From positions 36,727 through 100,726 of the forward strand of contig JADIIM010000048.1 of assembly GCA_015351705.1 (NCBI GenBank): DNA of 64,000 nucleotides, read 5' to 3'. The notes beneath the pieces are model-generated. The model searched no databases. It was not told the origin of the DNA and saw only the letters and a list, made by a program, of their open reading frames with translations. This document shows, one piece after another, positions 44,528 through 54,256 of this stretch (the first letter of the stretch is position 1; each line of letters begins with the position of its first letter). This DNA is from Aeromicrobium sp. GTDB lineage: Bacteria > Actinomycetota > Coriobacteriia > Anaerosomatales > Anaerosomataceae. Made by a program: the position numbers and the translations under genes.

Positions 44528-45442
44528 CTACAGCCGGTCCAGCCACTCTTCGTACTCGGACTCCTCGCCGCGGACCACACGGAAGTACGTCGCCTGCAGC
44601 TCGCGGGTGATCGGTCCCGGCTCGCCGAGCACGTACCCGTCCACCGAGCGCACCGGCACGACCTCGGCGGCCGAACCCGTCATGAAGAACTCGTCGGCGG
44701 TGTAGAGGTCGGTGCGGACGAGCGACTCCTCGAGCACGTCGTAGCCGAGGTTGTCAGCGATCAGCATGATGGAGTCGCGGGTGATGCCCTCGAGGATGCC
44801 GTCCGAGACGGGCGGCGTGGAGATGATGCCGTCACGCACGACGAAGAGGTTCTCGCCGGTGCCCTCGCAGACCTTACCCTCCTCGTTCAGCAGGATTGCC
44901 TCGTTGTAGCCGTGCCGATTGGCCTCCAGCCGCGCGAATGAGCTATTGAGGTACTGACCCGTGGCCTTGACCGCCGGCGGTGTGGAGTTGATGCCGCGCT
45001 GCCGCCAGCTCGACACGCCCACATCCACACCGTGCTTCAGGCCCTCCTCGCCGAGGTAGGCCTCCCACGGCCAGACCGCGATGAACATCTGAGGGGGCGC
45101 GGGCAGCGGGTCGAGACCCATCGCACCGTAGCCGCGGTAGACGACGGGCCGGATGTAGCAGCTCTTGAGACCGTTGGCGCGGATCAGTTCGCGCTTGGCC
45201 TCCATGATCTGCTCGACGGTGTAGCCGGGGTCCATGTAGAGCATCCTGGCCGAGCGCAGAAGCCGCTCGGCATGCTCACGGCTGCGGAAGATGGCCGGGC
45301 CGTCGGCGGTCTCGTAGCAGCGCTCGCCCTCGAAGACACCCGAGCCGTAATGGAGCGCATGCGTGAGGACATGGATCTTCGCGTCCGCCCAGGCGACGAG
45401 CTCGCCGTCCATCCAGATGTAGTCCACCTCGGGCAGTGCCAT
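44528..45442 (-). CDS. ilvE: Branched-chain amino-acid aminotransferase
   Basis: Fold-type IV PLP aminotransferase of 304 residues. The substrate/PLP segments HALHYGSGVFEGERCYET, YIRPVVYRGYGAMG, the PLP lysine in PAVKATGQYLNS, EAILLNEEGKVCEGTGENLF and GILEGITRDSIM are typical of IlvE. It makes Leu, Ile and Val. A -10-like TACACT sits at 45486-45481 on the minus strand, so ilvE-cimA may have their own promoter in the 167-bp gap downstream of hepT. Confidence 0.95.
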   Translation of the reverse strand: MALPEVDYIWMDGELVAWADAKIHVLTHALHYGSGVFEGERCYETADGPAIFRSREHAERLLRSARMLYMDPGYTVEQIMEAKRELIRANGLKSCYIRPVVYRGYGAMGLDPLPAPPQMFIAVWPWEAYLGEEGLKHGVDVGVSSWRQRGINSTPPAVKATGQYLNSSFARLEANRHGYNEAILLNEEGKVCEGTGENLFVVRDGIISTPPVSDGILEGITRDSIMLIADNLGYDVLEESLVRTDLYTADEFFMTGSAAEVVPVRSVDGYVLGEPGPITRELQATYFRVVRGEESEYEEWLDRL

Positions 45443-45609
45443 GGCCGTCTCCCCTCACGAGCGCCTGCGTGTATCGGGATAGTGTAGCGCACCGTGCGTC
45501 CGAGGTGAGGACTCGGTCTGAGCACGTGGGCCGGGCGGGGCGCCAGCCTGGGGGCACGCGCCGTGCCGGGGCCGAGCACGCGGGCCGAGGTGTCTCCGGA
45601 CTCGATCCC

Positions 45610-45954
45610 CTAGGCGAGGTCGTCCAGCCACGCGCGAAGCGCTGTGAGCAGTGGCGGCATGTCGTCGCGCGCGATAGACCAGACCATCGCGTCGTCGATC
45701 GTGTCGTAACCATGGGCGAGGCGGTTGCGGAGGCCGACGACCCGGCCGAGGTCGGTCACGCGCTCCCGGGCATCGGGACAGGCGTTATCCAGTGCGTTCA
45801 GCGCCTCGCCGATGATGAGGAGCTCCCGCTCCACGGCCGAGCGCAGCATGCGGATCGTCAGATACTCCTGCAGCGTTGTACCGGACACGACCACCCCGAT
45901 CGACTCGGCGGCTTCGATCGCGTCGACGAGCAGGACTCGTAGGCTACGCCGCAT
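45610..45954 (-). CDS. HepT-type toxin (DUF86) of an MNT-HepT pair
   Basis: HEPN-superfamily RNase of 114 residues. The active-site motif RX4HXY is exact: R76-NRLA-H81-G-Y83. Y83 is the residue that MNT antitoxins are known to AMPylate in the Shewanella HepT system. The gene start overlaps the nucleotidyltransferase stop by 11 bp. The target RNA is not predictable. Confidence 0.9.
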   Translation of the reverse strand: MRRSLRVLLVDAIEAAESIGVVVSGTTLQEYLTIRMLRSAVERELLIIGEALNALDNACPDARERVTDLGRVVGLRNRLAHGYDTIDDAMVWSIARDDMPPLLTALRAWLDDLA

Positions 45955-46516
45955 AGAGAACGATCTTCGTGCGCTCCAGCTCGTCTGCGAGGTACGGATT
46001 GGTCACGGCGCTCACCATGACCACGTCGACCTGGCGGCCGAGTATCGCCTCGAGTTCGTCAGAGAACGTCCAGTACGGGTGATCGAATCCCGATGCCTCG
46101 ACCGGCTCGAACTCCACCAGGAAGTCGACGTCGCTCGCAGGCGTGAAGTCATCCCGGAGCACCGAGCCGAAGACGTCGAGCCGTTTGACGTGATGACGCC
46201 GACACGCGTCCGCGATCTCAGCACGATGGCGCCTGAGGAGGAGCAGGCCCGCGCCCGCGCCGCTGGCGGCAACGTCAGGTGCGTCACCGGATGCGACGCG
46301 GTGCTCCCCATCGGTCTCGGCGCCGCCTGCGCCGCCCGCCGTCCCGATGCGAACGTCACGGGCGGTCAGCCAGGCCTCAAGGTCTGCCGCGCGCACCCTC
46401 CAGAGCCGTCCGACCTTTGCCGCGGGCAGGTCACCGGAGCGCACACGGTTGTAGACCGTGCGCTCGGAGACGCCGAGGTACTCGGCCACAGACGCGATGT
46501 CGAGAAGCTCGTCCAT
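45944..46516 (-). CDS. MNT-type antitoxin nucleotidyltransferase with N-terminal HTH
   Basis: Protein of 190 residues in two parts. Residues 5-52 are an excisionase/MerR-like helix-turn-helix (DIASVAEYLGVSERTVYNRVRSGDLPAAKVGRLWRV, followed by ADLEAWL). A Gly/Ala-rich linker (55-90) leads to a minimal nucleotidyltransferase with G117-S118, D129-V-D131 (spacing GSX10DXD) and D164, all catalytic residues present. It should AMPylate and silence the HepT toxin; the HTH probably allows direct binding to its own promoter. Most MNT proteins lack such an HTH. It lies 36 bp after leuB and overlaps hepT. Confidence 0.88.
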   Translation of the reverse strand: MDELLDIASVAEYLGVSERTVYNRVRSGDLPAAKVGRLWRVRAADLEAWLTARDVRIGTAGGAGGAETDGEHRVASGDAPDVAASGAGAGLLLLRRHRAEIADACRRHHVKRLDVFGSVLRDDFTPASDVDFLVEFEPVEASGFDHPYWTFSDELEAILGRQVDVVMVSAVTNPYLADELERTKIVLYAA

Positions 46517-46533
46517 GGAGCTAGACTAGCACG

Positions 46534-46551
46534 AATAGGAACCTATAGGAA
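46534..46551 (-). promoter_or_regulatory. Candidate operator of the HTH-MNT/HepT operon
   Basis: Directly upstream of the antitoxin ATG the sequence has ATAGGAA twice (46535-46541 and 46545-46551), exactly 10 bp apart, around the palindrome CCTATAGG (46542-46549). Spacing of one helical turn is what a small HTH regulator would need. It is AT-rich in an otherwise GC-rich area. Confidence 0.5.
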
Positions 46552-46552
46552 A

Positions 46553-47677
46553 CTAACGCCTGGCCTCCGTCAGCCGCTCGACCACGAGATCGCCCATAGC
46601 GCTCGTACCGACCATCTTCTGCGGCAGCGTCGAGGCATCCGCGATGTCGCGCGTGCGCCAGCCGTCGGCCAGCACACCCTCGATCGCGGTGGCGAGCGCG
46701 TCGGCAGCCGCGTGCATCGAGAAGCTGTAGCGCAGCATGAGCTCGACTGAGAGCAGCATCGCGAGCGGATTGGCGATCCCCTGCCCGGCGATGTCGGGCG
46801 CGGAACCGTGGCTCGGCTCGTAGAGCGCGGTGCCGTCGCCGAGCGATGCGCTCGCCAGCATGCCCAGCGAGCCGGTGAGCATCGAGGCCTCGTCCGAGAG
46901 GATGTCGCCGAACATGTTCTCGGTCACCATCACGTCGAACTGCGCGGGGTTGCGGATAAGCTGCATCGCCGAGTTGTCCACGAGCTGGTCGACGAGTTCG
47001 ACATCGGAGAACTCGGCTGCGTGGAGGCGGTGGACCACCTCGCGCCAGAGCCGTGAGCTCTCGAGCACGTTGGCCTTGTCCACCGAGTGCACCCGACCCC
47101 GCCGCGTGCGCGCAGCCTCGAACGCCGTCCGCGCGATGCGCTCGATCTCGAACTCGCGGTAGTCCATCGTGTCGTAGGCGCGCATGCCGGGTCCGCCGCC
47201 GGTTCCCGCGCCTTCTACGCCCGTTTCACGAGCCCGGGCGCCGAAGTACAAGCCGCCCGTGAGCTCGCGGACGATGAGCATGTCCACGCCCTCAAGGAAC
47301 TCGGGCTTGAGCGTGGATGCGTCGCGCAGCGCGTCAAAGATCTTGACCGGTCGCAGGTTGGCGTACAGGCCGAGTGCTTTGCGGATGCCGAGGAGGCCCT
47401 GTTCAGGCCGTGGCTTGGCGGGGTCCGTGGTGTCCCACTTCGGCCCGCCGATGGCGGCGAGCAACACGGCGTCGGCGGCATGCGCGGCTTCGAGCGTGGC
47501 CTCGGGAAGCGCGGTGCCGGTCTCGTCGATGGCGATGCCGCCCAAGAGCGCCTCGGCGAACTCGAAGGTGACGCTCTGCGACGCGCCGATGGCCTCGAGG
47601 ACCTTGACCGCCTCGGCGGTGATCTCAGGGCCGATGCCGTCGCCCGGCAGCAAGCAGATGCGATAGGTGGTGCTCAC
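46553..47677 (-). CDS. leuB: 3-isopropylmalate dehydrogenase
   Basis: NAD-dependent decarboxylating dehydrogenase of 374 residues. It reads [40 protein letters not shown]-type [57 protein letters not shown] and [23 protein letters not shown]. The open frame extends into the membrane-protein gene, but homology begins at GTG 47677, preceded by GGGAGG. It can act on isopropylmalate and on the citramalate-derived methylmalate. Confidence 0.95.
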   Translation of the reverse strand: MSTTYRICLLPGDGIGPEITAEAVKVLEAIGASQSVTFEFAEALLGGIAIDETGTALPEATLEAAHAADAVLLAAIGGPKWDTTDPAKPRPEQGLLGIRKALGLYANLRPVKIFDALRDASTLKPEFLEGVDMLIVRELTGGLYFGARARETGVEGAGTGGGPGMRAYDTMDYREFEIERIARTAFEAARTRRGRVHSVDKANVLESSRLWREVVHRLHAAEFSDVELVDQLVDNSAMQLIRNPAQFDVMVTENMFGDILSDEASMLTGSLGMLASASLGDGTALYEPSHGSAPDIAGQGIANPLAMLLSVELMLRYSFSMHAAADALATAIEGVLADGWRTRDIADASTLPQKMVGTSAMGDLVVERLTEARR

Positions 47678-47723
47678 GTGGGGCCTCCCTCGTACGTGGT
47701 GTGGGAGCAGTCTACACCACGCG

Positions 47724-48737
47724 TCAGGCGCCGGCGTCCTCGGAGGTGGCGCCGGTCGAGCCGACGTCCGAGTCCTCGGCCGCGTCGCACCCCAGGAGCC
47801 GCCTGAACAGCGACGGTCGGCTGACGAGCGCGATCCAGCCGAGCGCCACGCCCCACCACATCGTCGCCACACGCGTGAGCAGCGTAGCGGCCGACGCGCC
47901 TGAGGCCGCCATGCCGGTGGCCACCAGGATCCCGGCCATCGAGGCCTCGGTGATGCCGATGCCGCCCGGCAGGAAGGTGAACGCGCCCACGATCGTGGCG
48001 ACCGCGTAGATGGACACCGAGGCGAACGTATCGAGCCCGCCGAAACCGAGCTCGCGCAGGCACAGCGCGAAGCCCACGCCCTCAAGTCCCCAGGCGGCCA
48101 CCGACACCGGCACGGACCAGGCCAGCGTCTGCCAGGCCAGGCCGCGCTGGATGGTCTCGGAGATGGCCGTGGCCGACGCGTGGTGCTTGCGTGCCCATCG
48201 CTGCCGCCCCAGAAAGCCGAGTGCGAGCCGGTGGAACCACCGCGAACTCGCCACTGCGGTGCCCACGACGATCGCCCCGAGCGCGGCAACGAGCGCCCAC
48301 ATGCCACCGCCGAGCGCCGAGAGGCCGCCCAGCGCCAGGATGCAGACAGCGATCAAGTCGGCGACCCGCTCGGCGAAGACAAGCGCAAGCCCGCGGCTCA
48401 TCGGCATGCCGGCGACCTCCCGCGCAAGCCACGGCTTGAGCACCTCGCCCACCCTACCCGGCGAGATGCCCATCGTCTGACCGGACATGTGGAGGTAGAC
48501 GGCGTCAGCCGAGCGCACCGGATGCCCTATGCGCCGCATGAGGGCGCCCCACCTGAAGCTCCGGAGCGCATAGCCCACGGCGCCGAGGCCGAGCATCACC
48601 GCGAAGACGCCCGGCCGGAAGCCGCGCAGCGCGGCAGCCACCGCGGGGCCGTCACTTGCGAAGATCATGACCGCATAAACCAGCGCACTCGCCAGAACGG
48701 CGAGCACGAGCGCGCGGATCATGCGTTCGAGGCTCAT
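47724..48737 (-). CDS. Flippase-like membrane protein (LPG synthase TM-region/UPF0104 family)
   Basis: Polytopic protein of 337 residues with about eight hydrophobic segments, starting [21 protein letters not shown]. The phrases [24 protein letters not shown] and [21 protein letters not shown] are characteristic of the lysylphosphatidylglycerol-synthetase N-terminal/flippase-like domain family, which includes polyprenyl-linked glycan flippases. It heads the leuB transcript and is divergent from the glycan island (93-bp shared gap), so it may serve that island. Confidence 0.85.
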   Translation of the reverse strand: MSLERMIRALVLAVLASALVYAVMIFASDGPAVAAALRGFRPGVFAVMLGLGAVGYALRSFRWGALMRRIGHPVRSADAVYLHMSGQTMGISPGRVGEVLKPWLAREVAGMPMSRGLALVFAERVADLIAVCILALGGLSALGGGMWALVAALGAIVVGTAVASSRWFHRLALGFLGRQRWARKHHASATAISETIQRGLAWQTLAWSVPVSVAAWGLEGVGFALCLRELGFGGLDTFASVSIYAVATIVGAFTFLPGGIGITEASMAGILVATGMAASGASAATLLTRVATMWWGVALGWIALVSRPSLFRRLLGCDAAEDSDVGSTGATSEDAGA

Positions 48738-48830
48738 GAGGCCGCCGAGACTCCTTGATCGAGGTGAGGATGGCCATGCAGTCGAAACGAGTCTAGAGTA
48801 ACCGAAGCCACACGAGAGCAGAGGAGTGGG

Positions 48831-50369
48831 ATGGCAGACCCGATCGCTCGCAAATCACTCAAGTCGGATGCGGTGTTCAGGTCTCTCTTGACGGCGGTCT
48901 GCTTCGCCGCACTCGCTACCACGGTGCTCTCACACGCGTCACCCGGCCTGAGCCTGTCACCCGATTCCGCGTTCTACATCTCTGCGGCGGAGAACCTGAT
49001 GGCTGGTCGCGGGCTGGTGGACTACACGCTGACCAAGATGACCGTGTTCCCTCCGGGTACGTCACTGGGCCTCGCGGCGCTCCTTCCGCTTACCGGTAAC
49101 GCCAACTCGGCATTCATCCTCCTGAACCTGCTCGCCGCCGGGGTACTGGCAGTCTCTCTCACGGGGGTCCTCACGGAGATGAGGAGCTCGCGGTTGACCG
49201 CAATGGTCAGCACTGCGCTCGTGGCGCTCGCCCCCTGCATGCATAGCATGTTCCTGGCCGCCTTGTCGGAACCGCTGTTCATCGGTCTCACCGTCGCGTT
49301 CGTCTGGGCCGCACTGATATGGCTCCGCCGGGCATCCGCCTCTATAACCACCATGGTGTCGCTCGTTCTGGTCGGCTGGGCTCTGTGCCTGACTCGATAC
49401 ACGGGCATCGTGATAGTGCTGCCGGTGCTACTCACGTGCGCGTTGATCCAACGCCATCGTCGCGGCTCCCGGCATGCTGTTGCGCTCTCCGTAGGCCTCT
49501 TCGTCTCCATCGGACTTGCCCCTGTGTCATGGCTGTACAGCAACTTCGTCGCGACAGGCCTGGCCGCAGGAGAGCGCCTCGGCAGTGCGGACGGCCTGCT
49601 CATCAGTGCTGCGCGCGCAGTCCAGACGCTGTATCTCTGGCTTACGATCGTCCCTACTCGCTTCGACAGCGTGCTGGCCCCCCTGGCGCTTGCACTCGCC
49701 GGATGGGCAGTCACGTCCGGGCTCTGGCACCTGCACCGCCAGGATCGAGCCTCGTTCGACGTCTCGCTCCTACCGATCGCCACTGCGCTGGTCTACGTGG
49801 TCACGGTCGTTGTCCTGGCTTCACTCACCAACATCGATCCGGTCGGACACCGGCTGCTGTCCCCCGCGCTTCCACTGCTCGCCGCCGGGGTGGTGCCGCC
49901 CGTTTCGACTCTGTTGGCTCAGTGGCGCACAACGCCCGCCCGACTCACCGTGGGTCTCTGGGGACTCGCCGCACTGTGGGTGGCTATCGCGGTGGCCGTG
50001 AACGTACGTACGGCCACTCGAGCGCTCACCGCAGAAGCAGATGATCGCTCCGCCATCTTGGACTACTGTCTGGCGTACCCCTTTGAGCCGGACGCCGTGT
50101 TTCTGAGCAACCACCCGTACTCGGTGTATCTGTACACGGGGCTGCAGCCTGTTCGCACAAGTCCGCGCTCAGCAGCCTGGAATTCTGACTCGCCGGTGGA
50201 CGACGTTCCCGCCACCACTGCTTACGTGGCCGGAAGACCCGCTTACCTCGTGTGGATCGGGCCGGAATCCGGGCTGTCCATCCCGCCATCCGATCTTACC
50301 GATATCCGCACCAGCGAGATTGCCACGCTGGATGATGGAGTTCTGTACTCGGTCACTGTGACCGAGTGA
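48831..50369 (+). CDS. Polytopic GT-C-like membrane glycosyltransferase
   Basis: Membrane protein of 512 residues with about eleven hydrophobic segments. The first outer loop carries SPDSAFYISAAENLMAGRG, an acidic D/E pair of the PMT/ArnT/GT39 type that would bind a lipid-linked sugar. The C-terminal 110 residues are outside the membrane. The ATG follows AGAGGAG. It overlaps the UbiA-type gene (GTGA at 50366), so a polyprenyl-phosphate-linked sugar is the likely donor. Family placement is by topology and the acidic loop only. Confidence 0.7.
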   Translation: MADPIARKSLKSDAVFRSLLTAVCFAALATTVLSHASPGLSLSPDSAFYISAAENLMAGRGLVDYTLTKMTVFPPGTSLGLAALLPLTGNANSAFILLNLLAAGVLAVSLTGVLTEMRSSRLTAMVSTALVALAPCMHSMFLAALSEPLFIGLTVAFVWAALIWLRRASASITTMVSLVLVGWALCLTRYTGIVIVLPVLLTCALIQRHRRGSRHAVALSVGLFVSIGLAPVSWLYSNFVATGLAAGERLGSADGLLISAARAVQTLYLWLTIVPTRFDSVLAPLALALAGWAVTSGLWHLHRQDRASFDVSLLPIATALVYVVTVVVLASLTNIDPVGHRLLSPALPLLAAGVVPPVSTLLAQWRTTPARLTVGLWGLAALWVAIAVAVNVRTATRALTAEADDRSAILDYCLAYPFEPDAVFLSNHPYSVYLYTGLQPVRTSPRSAAWNSDSPVDDVPATTAYVAGRPAYLVWIGPESGLSIPPSDLTDIRTSEIATLDDGVLYSVTVTE

Positions 50370-50458
50370 AGGCGGGTCATCCTCGTTGCGAGTGCTATGA
50401 TTCCGACGTACGTGGCCTTGTCTGCTGGCGGGCTGACGCCCCTGTCGAGAGGGTCGGG

Positions 50459-51337
50459 TTGGTACATCCTCTCCTACAACTCATCCGCCCTCGTCAGTGG
50501 ACGAAGAACCTCGCTGTGTTCGCGGCGATCATCTTCTCCGGTCACCTGAACGAACCGCGACTGCTGGGCACAGTGGTCCTCGCATTCGTCGCACTCGATC
50601 TGCTCTCCGGCGGGCTGTATGCCGTCAACGACGCGATGGACGCCGAGCGCGATCGTCAGCATCCCGTCAAGCGAGATCGGCCGGTCGCAAGTGGGCGCAT
50701 CTCAGTCACTCAGGCGTACCTGACGGGTGCCGTGATGATCGTTGCCGGACTCGGCCTGTCCTCTGTCCTCGGATGGCGGTTCCTCGCAGCGGTGGCCGGC
50801 TATCTTGCACTGCAGATTCTCTACGGGGCCATCCTCAAGCATGTGGCGATAGTCGATATGCTCGTGCTCGCCGCGGGCTTCGTGGTCCGAGCTGTGGCTG
50901 GCGCGTTTGTGATCGATGTCCCTGTGTCGCCATGGCTGGTCCTGTGCACAGGGCTCCTCGCGCTGTTCCTGGCCTCGGCCAAGAGGCGACACGAGCTGCT
51001 GCTGCTGCAGGAGCGGTCCGGGGCGCACCGCCCGGTCCTCCGCGAGTACTCGGCCGAGCTGCTCGACAGCTTCATGGTCACGCTCTCGGCGGCCACCATC
51101 ACCGCATACGCGCTCTACACGTTCTTCGAGGACCGGGCGCCCGGCTACGCCATGATGCTCACGATACCCTTCGTGATCTACGGTGTGCTGCGGTACCAGT
51201 CGCTCGTTCTGATCAGCGGACATGGAGGAAGACCCGAGGAGGTCCTACTGGGAGACCGGCCGATCATGGTCACCGTGGTGCTGTGGGCGGCTGTTGCGGT
51301 CGGCATCCTCTATATCGGTCCGCTGGCCGCAGCCTGA
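50459..51337 (+). CDS. Decaprenyl-phosphate phosphoribosyltransferase-like UbiA prenyltransferase
   Basis: Membrane enzyme of about 292 residues of the UbiA family, DPPR-synthase subgroup. It starts with PLLQLIRPRQWTKNLAVFAAIIF and has the Asp-rich motif NDAMDAERDRQHPVKRDRPV and the second region YGAILKHVAIVDMLVLAAGF, AKRRHELLLLQERSG. Mycobacterial homologues attach phosphoribose from PRPP to decaprenyl phosphate, the first step to the arabinose donor. The start is placed at TTG 50459, where homology begins; a GTG at 50366 overlapping the previous stop would add 31 residues without homology. Confidence 0.85.
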   Translation: MVHPLLQLIRPRQWTKNLAVFAAIIFSGHLNEPRLLGTVVLAFVALDLLSGGLYAVNDAMDAERDRQHPVKRDRPVASGRISVTQAYLTGAVMIVAGLGLSSVLGWRFLAAVAGYLALQILYGAILKHVAIVDMLVLAAGFVVRAVAGAFVIDVPVSPWLVLCTGLLALFLASAKRRHELLLLQERSGAHRPVLREYSAELLDSFMVTLSAATITAYALYTFFEDRAPGYAMMLTIPFVIYGVLRYQSLVLISGHGGRPEEVLLGDRPIMVTVVLWAAVAVGILYIGPLAAA

Positions 51338-51356
51338 CTTCGCAGACGTGGGCGGT

Positions 51357-53078
51357 CTACTGCCCGACGAGAACCATCGGCTCGATCGGCTCGCCGGTCC
51401 GAGGGTCAACGCCGATCACGAGCGCCCGCTTGCCGTCGATCTGCCGTGTCGCCACGAAGCGGCCAGCCCATGCGTCATCTGTCTCGTCAAGCCCGCGGTA
51501 GACGAAGCCGTTGTTGGGTACGGTGAAGTCCGGTTCAGCACCGTCGAAACGCACTCGTTGCCCCTCCCCAAGGTTCACTCGGACCTCGAGGACCCCATTC
51601 TCAACGACCGCGTCGAACTCGGCGTCAGGCGCCGGAGGTCCTTCGTACCCGTTCACGACAATGAGCTCCAGATCCCGGCGCGGCCACGCCACCATGCGGA
51701 GCATCGCCATCCCTGAGTAGTAGGCAGCGCGGTCGTTGACCAAGACGACGTAGTCGGGCTCCTCGGCCGCGATCCCGGCCCGCGCTTCGTCGAACAGCTC
51801 CCCAGATAGCGTGACGCGGTCCACCTGCGACGGCAGCGTCCCGAGAACACCGTGGGCATACAGCGCGACGCTGGAGGCCAGAACCACCACGAGCACGAGC
51901 CACCGCAGGCTCTGCCGACCGCGTGAGACAACGCCTGCCATCAGGAGCGACACAGCAAACGACACACCCATCGACCTCGGCTCTCCCCGCATCATCACAG
52001 CGGGCACCAGGGACACCGTGAGGGCGATCAGGAGCCACAGCCACGAGCGCCACGGGTCGCCTTCCAAGCCCGACAGGGACGAAACCCGCCGCCGCGCAGC
52101 AGCGACCAACATGACCCAGATCAGTAGATTCGCAATCACGACGGAAACAAGCGGCAATGCACCGACCAACGAAGCCGGCCGCTCCCACAACACCATCGGC
52201 ATGGCGTCGAACGGCACGAACGGCGCTGCCAGGACCCGGACAAGCCTGAGAAACAGCCCGTAGGCGGTGAAGTCGAGTGCATAGACGCCGTCAGATGTGG
52301 TCATCAGCGCCCGCTCGACCGCGAGTACCAGCGGCGCGGACAGCAATGGCCACAGACGCAGCACCGGGCGCCACGAGCGCTCCCGCGCGACGTAGAGCGC
52401 GACGCATACGAACGGCACGATCACTGCGGTTTCGTGGCTCATGACGGCCAACACCAAGAACAATGCAGAGAGCGCCAGCCTGTTGGCGCGTGGTCGTGCG
52501 CTTGGCAGGTCGAGCACCCACATCCCGAGGAGTGAGAAGACCAGCGCCACCGCGTTGGTGCCGAGGCTCGGCCAGTACAGAGCCTGATGCCACACTGGCG
52601 ACAGCCCGAACGCAACTCCCGCGACCATTCGCTGTGTGGGACTCAATTCCGTGAGCTGTCCGAGCAGCAAGACCAAGACAGCGACGGCACCGAGTAGTGC
52701 GAGGTAGTTGACGATCAAGTACCGTGCCTCACCGAGGACAGCCGGAAGTGCCCCCTGGGCGTGGACGAGGAGGTTCATGAGTGGACGTGCCAGGGCGTAG
52801 CCTCCGCCATGCCATTCGGGGTAGTTCACGAAGTAATCCGAGTACCCCTCCGTGAACCACGTCGACCACTGGCTCAGGGGTGTGTATGGAGCGCTACTGA
52901 ACCAGACGTGCGAGTAGTCCTCAAGATCGAGGCGGTAGCTTGCCAGATAGCCCCCGAGGGTCACGAGTAGGATGGTGCCCACCACGACTGACGCCGCTAC
53001 TGCTGACCACGCCGAACCTCGCCGTGCCGAGGAGCCATGCGAGCCCGCATCAATCGCAGCCTGGATATGCACGCTCAC
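51357..53078 (-). CDS. Polytopic membrane protein, GT-C-like, unknown specificity
   Basis: Membrane protein of 573 residues with about ten hydrophobic segments and a 200-residue soluble C-terminus. After the first helix the outer loop has YRLDLEDYSHVWFSSAPYTPLS, with acidic residues of the type found in GT-C catalytic loops. The C-terminal part (from about 420) has a beta-rich domain (VNLGEGQRVRFDGAEPDFTVPNNGFVYRG). No exact family is recognised. It lies 10 bp after the SDR gene on the same strand and converges with the UbiA-type gene. Confidence 0.65.
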   Translation of the reverse strand: MSVHIQAAIDAGSHGSSARRGSAWSAVAASVVVGTILLVTLGGYLASYRLDLEDYSHVWFSSAPYTPLSQWSTWFTEGYSDYFVNYPEWHGGGYALARPLMNLLVHAQGALPAVLGEARYLIVNYLALLGAVAVLVLLLGQLTELSPTQRMVAGVAFGLSPVWHQALYWPSLGTNAVALVFSLLGMWVLDLPSARPRANRLALSALFLVLAVMSHETAVIVPFVCVALYVARERSWRPVLRLWPLLSAPLVLAVERALMTTSDGVYALDFTAYGLFLRLVRVLAAPFVPFDAMPMVLWERPASLVGALPLVSVVIANLLIWVMLVAAARRRVSSLSGLEGDPWRSWLWLLIALTVSLVPAVMMRGEPRSMGVSFAVSLLMAGVVSRGRQSLRWLVLVVVLASSVALYAHGVLGTLPSQVDRVTLSGELFDEARAGIAAEEPDYVVLVNDRAAYYSGMAMLRMVAWPRRDLELIVVNGYEGPPAPDAEFDAVVENGVLEVRVNLGEGQRVRFDGAEPDFTVPNNGFVYRGLDETDDAWAGRFVATRQIDGKRALVIGVDPRTGEPIEPMVLVGQ

Positions 53079-53088
53079 CTCTTCTCCA

Positions 53089-54126
53089 CTAGAAGAACCG
53101 CTTCGCGATACTCAGGATGCCCTGCTTCCAGGGGACGCGATGGGACACCCCGCTCGACCCCGCGAAGTCGTCGAGGTGTTCCACGTACCACGCGTAGTTG
53201 CGCACCAGGGCATCCTTGTTGGAGTACTTCGGCGCGTAGCCGAGCACACGCTGCGCCTTCTCGATCGAGACGAACGAGTCCTTCGACGCTGTCTCGTACA
53301 CCCACTTGTACAGCGGAGACAGGCGCAGCGCCTCCAGCAGCCGCAACGTCCAGATCATGGGCGCGGCGGGAAAGCCGACGATCTTCTTGCCATGCCCTGC
53401 GGCATCCAGCACCGCCTGATAGTCCTCACGCATCGTGGTGAACTCGGCCGCCCCGACGTTGAACGTGTCATTCACCCGCTCGCACTCCAACGTGCAGCAC
53501 AGGTAGATGGCGTCGCAGAGGTCCTCTACGTCCAGGAGCTGGTAGCGGTTGTCACCGCTGCCGATCATCGGGAATCCGTGCCCGGTGTGCGCCCAGTCAT
53601 ACAGCAGCGCGAACACGCCGAGCCGCTCCGGTCCGATGAAGCTCTTCGGCCGGATGATGGGCACGCACGTCCCGCGCGCACGGTACTCGAGGCAAACCTC
53701 CTCGGCGGCGATCTTCGCTTCACCGTACGGCCCCACACCCACCAACGGGTCGTCCTCCACGAGCGGGTGGTGGTCAGGAATCCCGTACACCGCTGTCGAG
53801 GAGATCATCACAAACCGCTCAACCCCGTGCTCAGCGGCCGCTTCAAGCATCCGGCGTGTGCCGTCGACATCGGTGGTGCGGATGTCCTCAGGTGTGTAGA
53901 GCGGCAGCGCGGCAGCCGTGTGGACGACGATGTCCACACCTCGACAGGCGTCGCTCGCGGCCGATGCGTCACGGATGTCGCCTCTCACAACCTCGACGCG
54001 ATCGGCGACGTCAGAGTAGTCGAAGGCGACGACGTCCAGCGAACGGACCGTGTGCCCCCGCTCCAGGAGGTAGCGAACCAGATTGATGCCAAGGAAGCCG
54101 GAGCCACCGGTGACGAGGTACTTCAC
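53089..54126 (-). CDS. NAD-dependent epimerase/dehydratase (SDR)
   Basis: Extended short-chain dehydrogenase of 345 residues. It has the NAD-binding VTGGSGFLGINLVRYLL, catalytic Ser-Thr region MISSTAVYG, the Y-x3-K pair in PYGEAKIAAEE, and RPKSFIGPERLGVFALLYDWAHTG. It resembles nucleotide-sugar epimerases and 3-beta-HSD-like enzymes. The GTG start follows GGAAGGAGG. In this island it most likely makes a nucleotide or polyprenyl sugar; the substrate is inferred only. Confidence 0.85.
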   Translation of the reverse strand: MKYLVTGGSGFLGINLVRYLLERGHTVRSLDVVAFDYSDVADRVEVVRGDIRDASAASDACRGVDIVVHTAAALPLYTPEDIRTTDVDGTRRMLEAAAEHGVERFVMISSTAVYGIPDHHPLVEDDPLVGVGPYGEAKIAAEEVCLEYRARGTCVPIIRPKSFIGPERLGVFALLYDWAHTGHGFPMIGSGDNRYQLLDVEDLCDAIYLCCTLECERVNDTFNVGAAEFTTMREDYQAVLDAAGHGKKIVGFPAAPMIWTLRLLEALRLSPLYKWVYETASKDSFVSIEKAQRVLGYAPKYSNKDALVRNYAWYVEHLDDFAGSSGVSHRVPWKQGILSIAKRFF

Positions 54127-54256
54127 AATCCTCCTTCCACTTCAGCCCACTGATTGAGGACCATACCGAGGGCTTAGGGAGACCCGTGGTACCATCCGGC
54201 AAGCACGTGCCCGCCAACCAAACAGGGTGCGTGCCAGGAACCTGCGGAGAGTGAAG

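Noticed and set aside
47678..48307. Upstream extension of the leuB frame
   Set aside because: Lies out of frame in the flippase-like gene; leuB begins at GTG 47677 with a good ribosome site.
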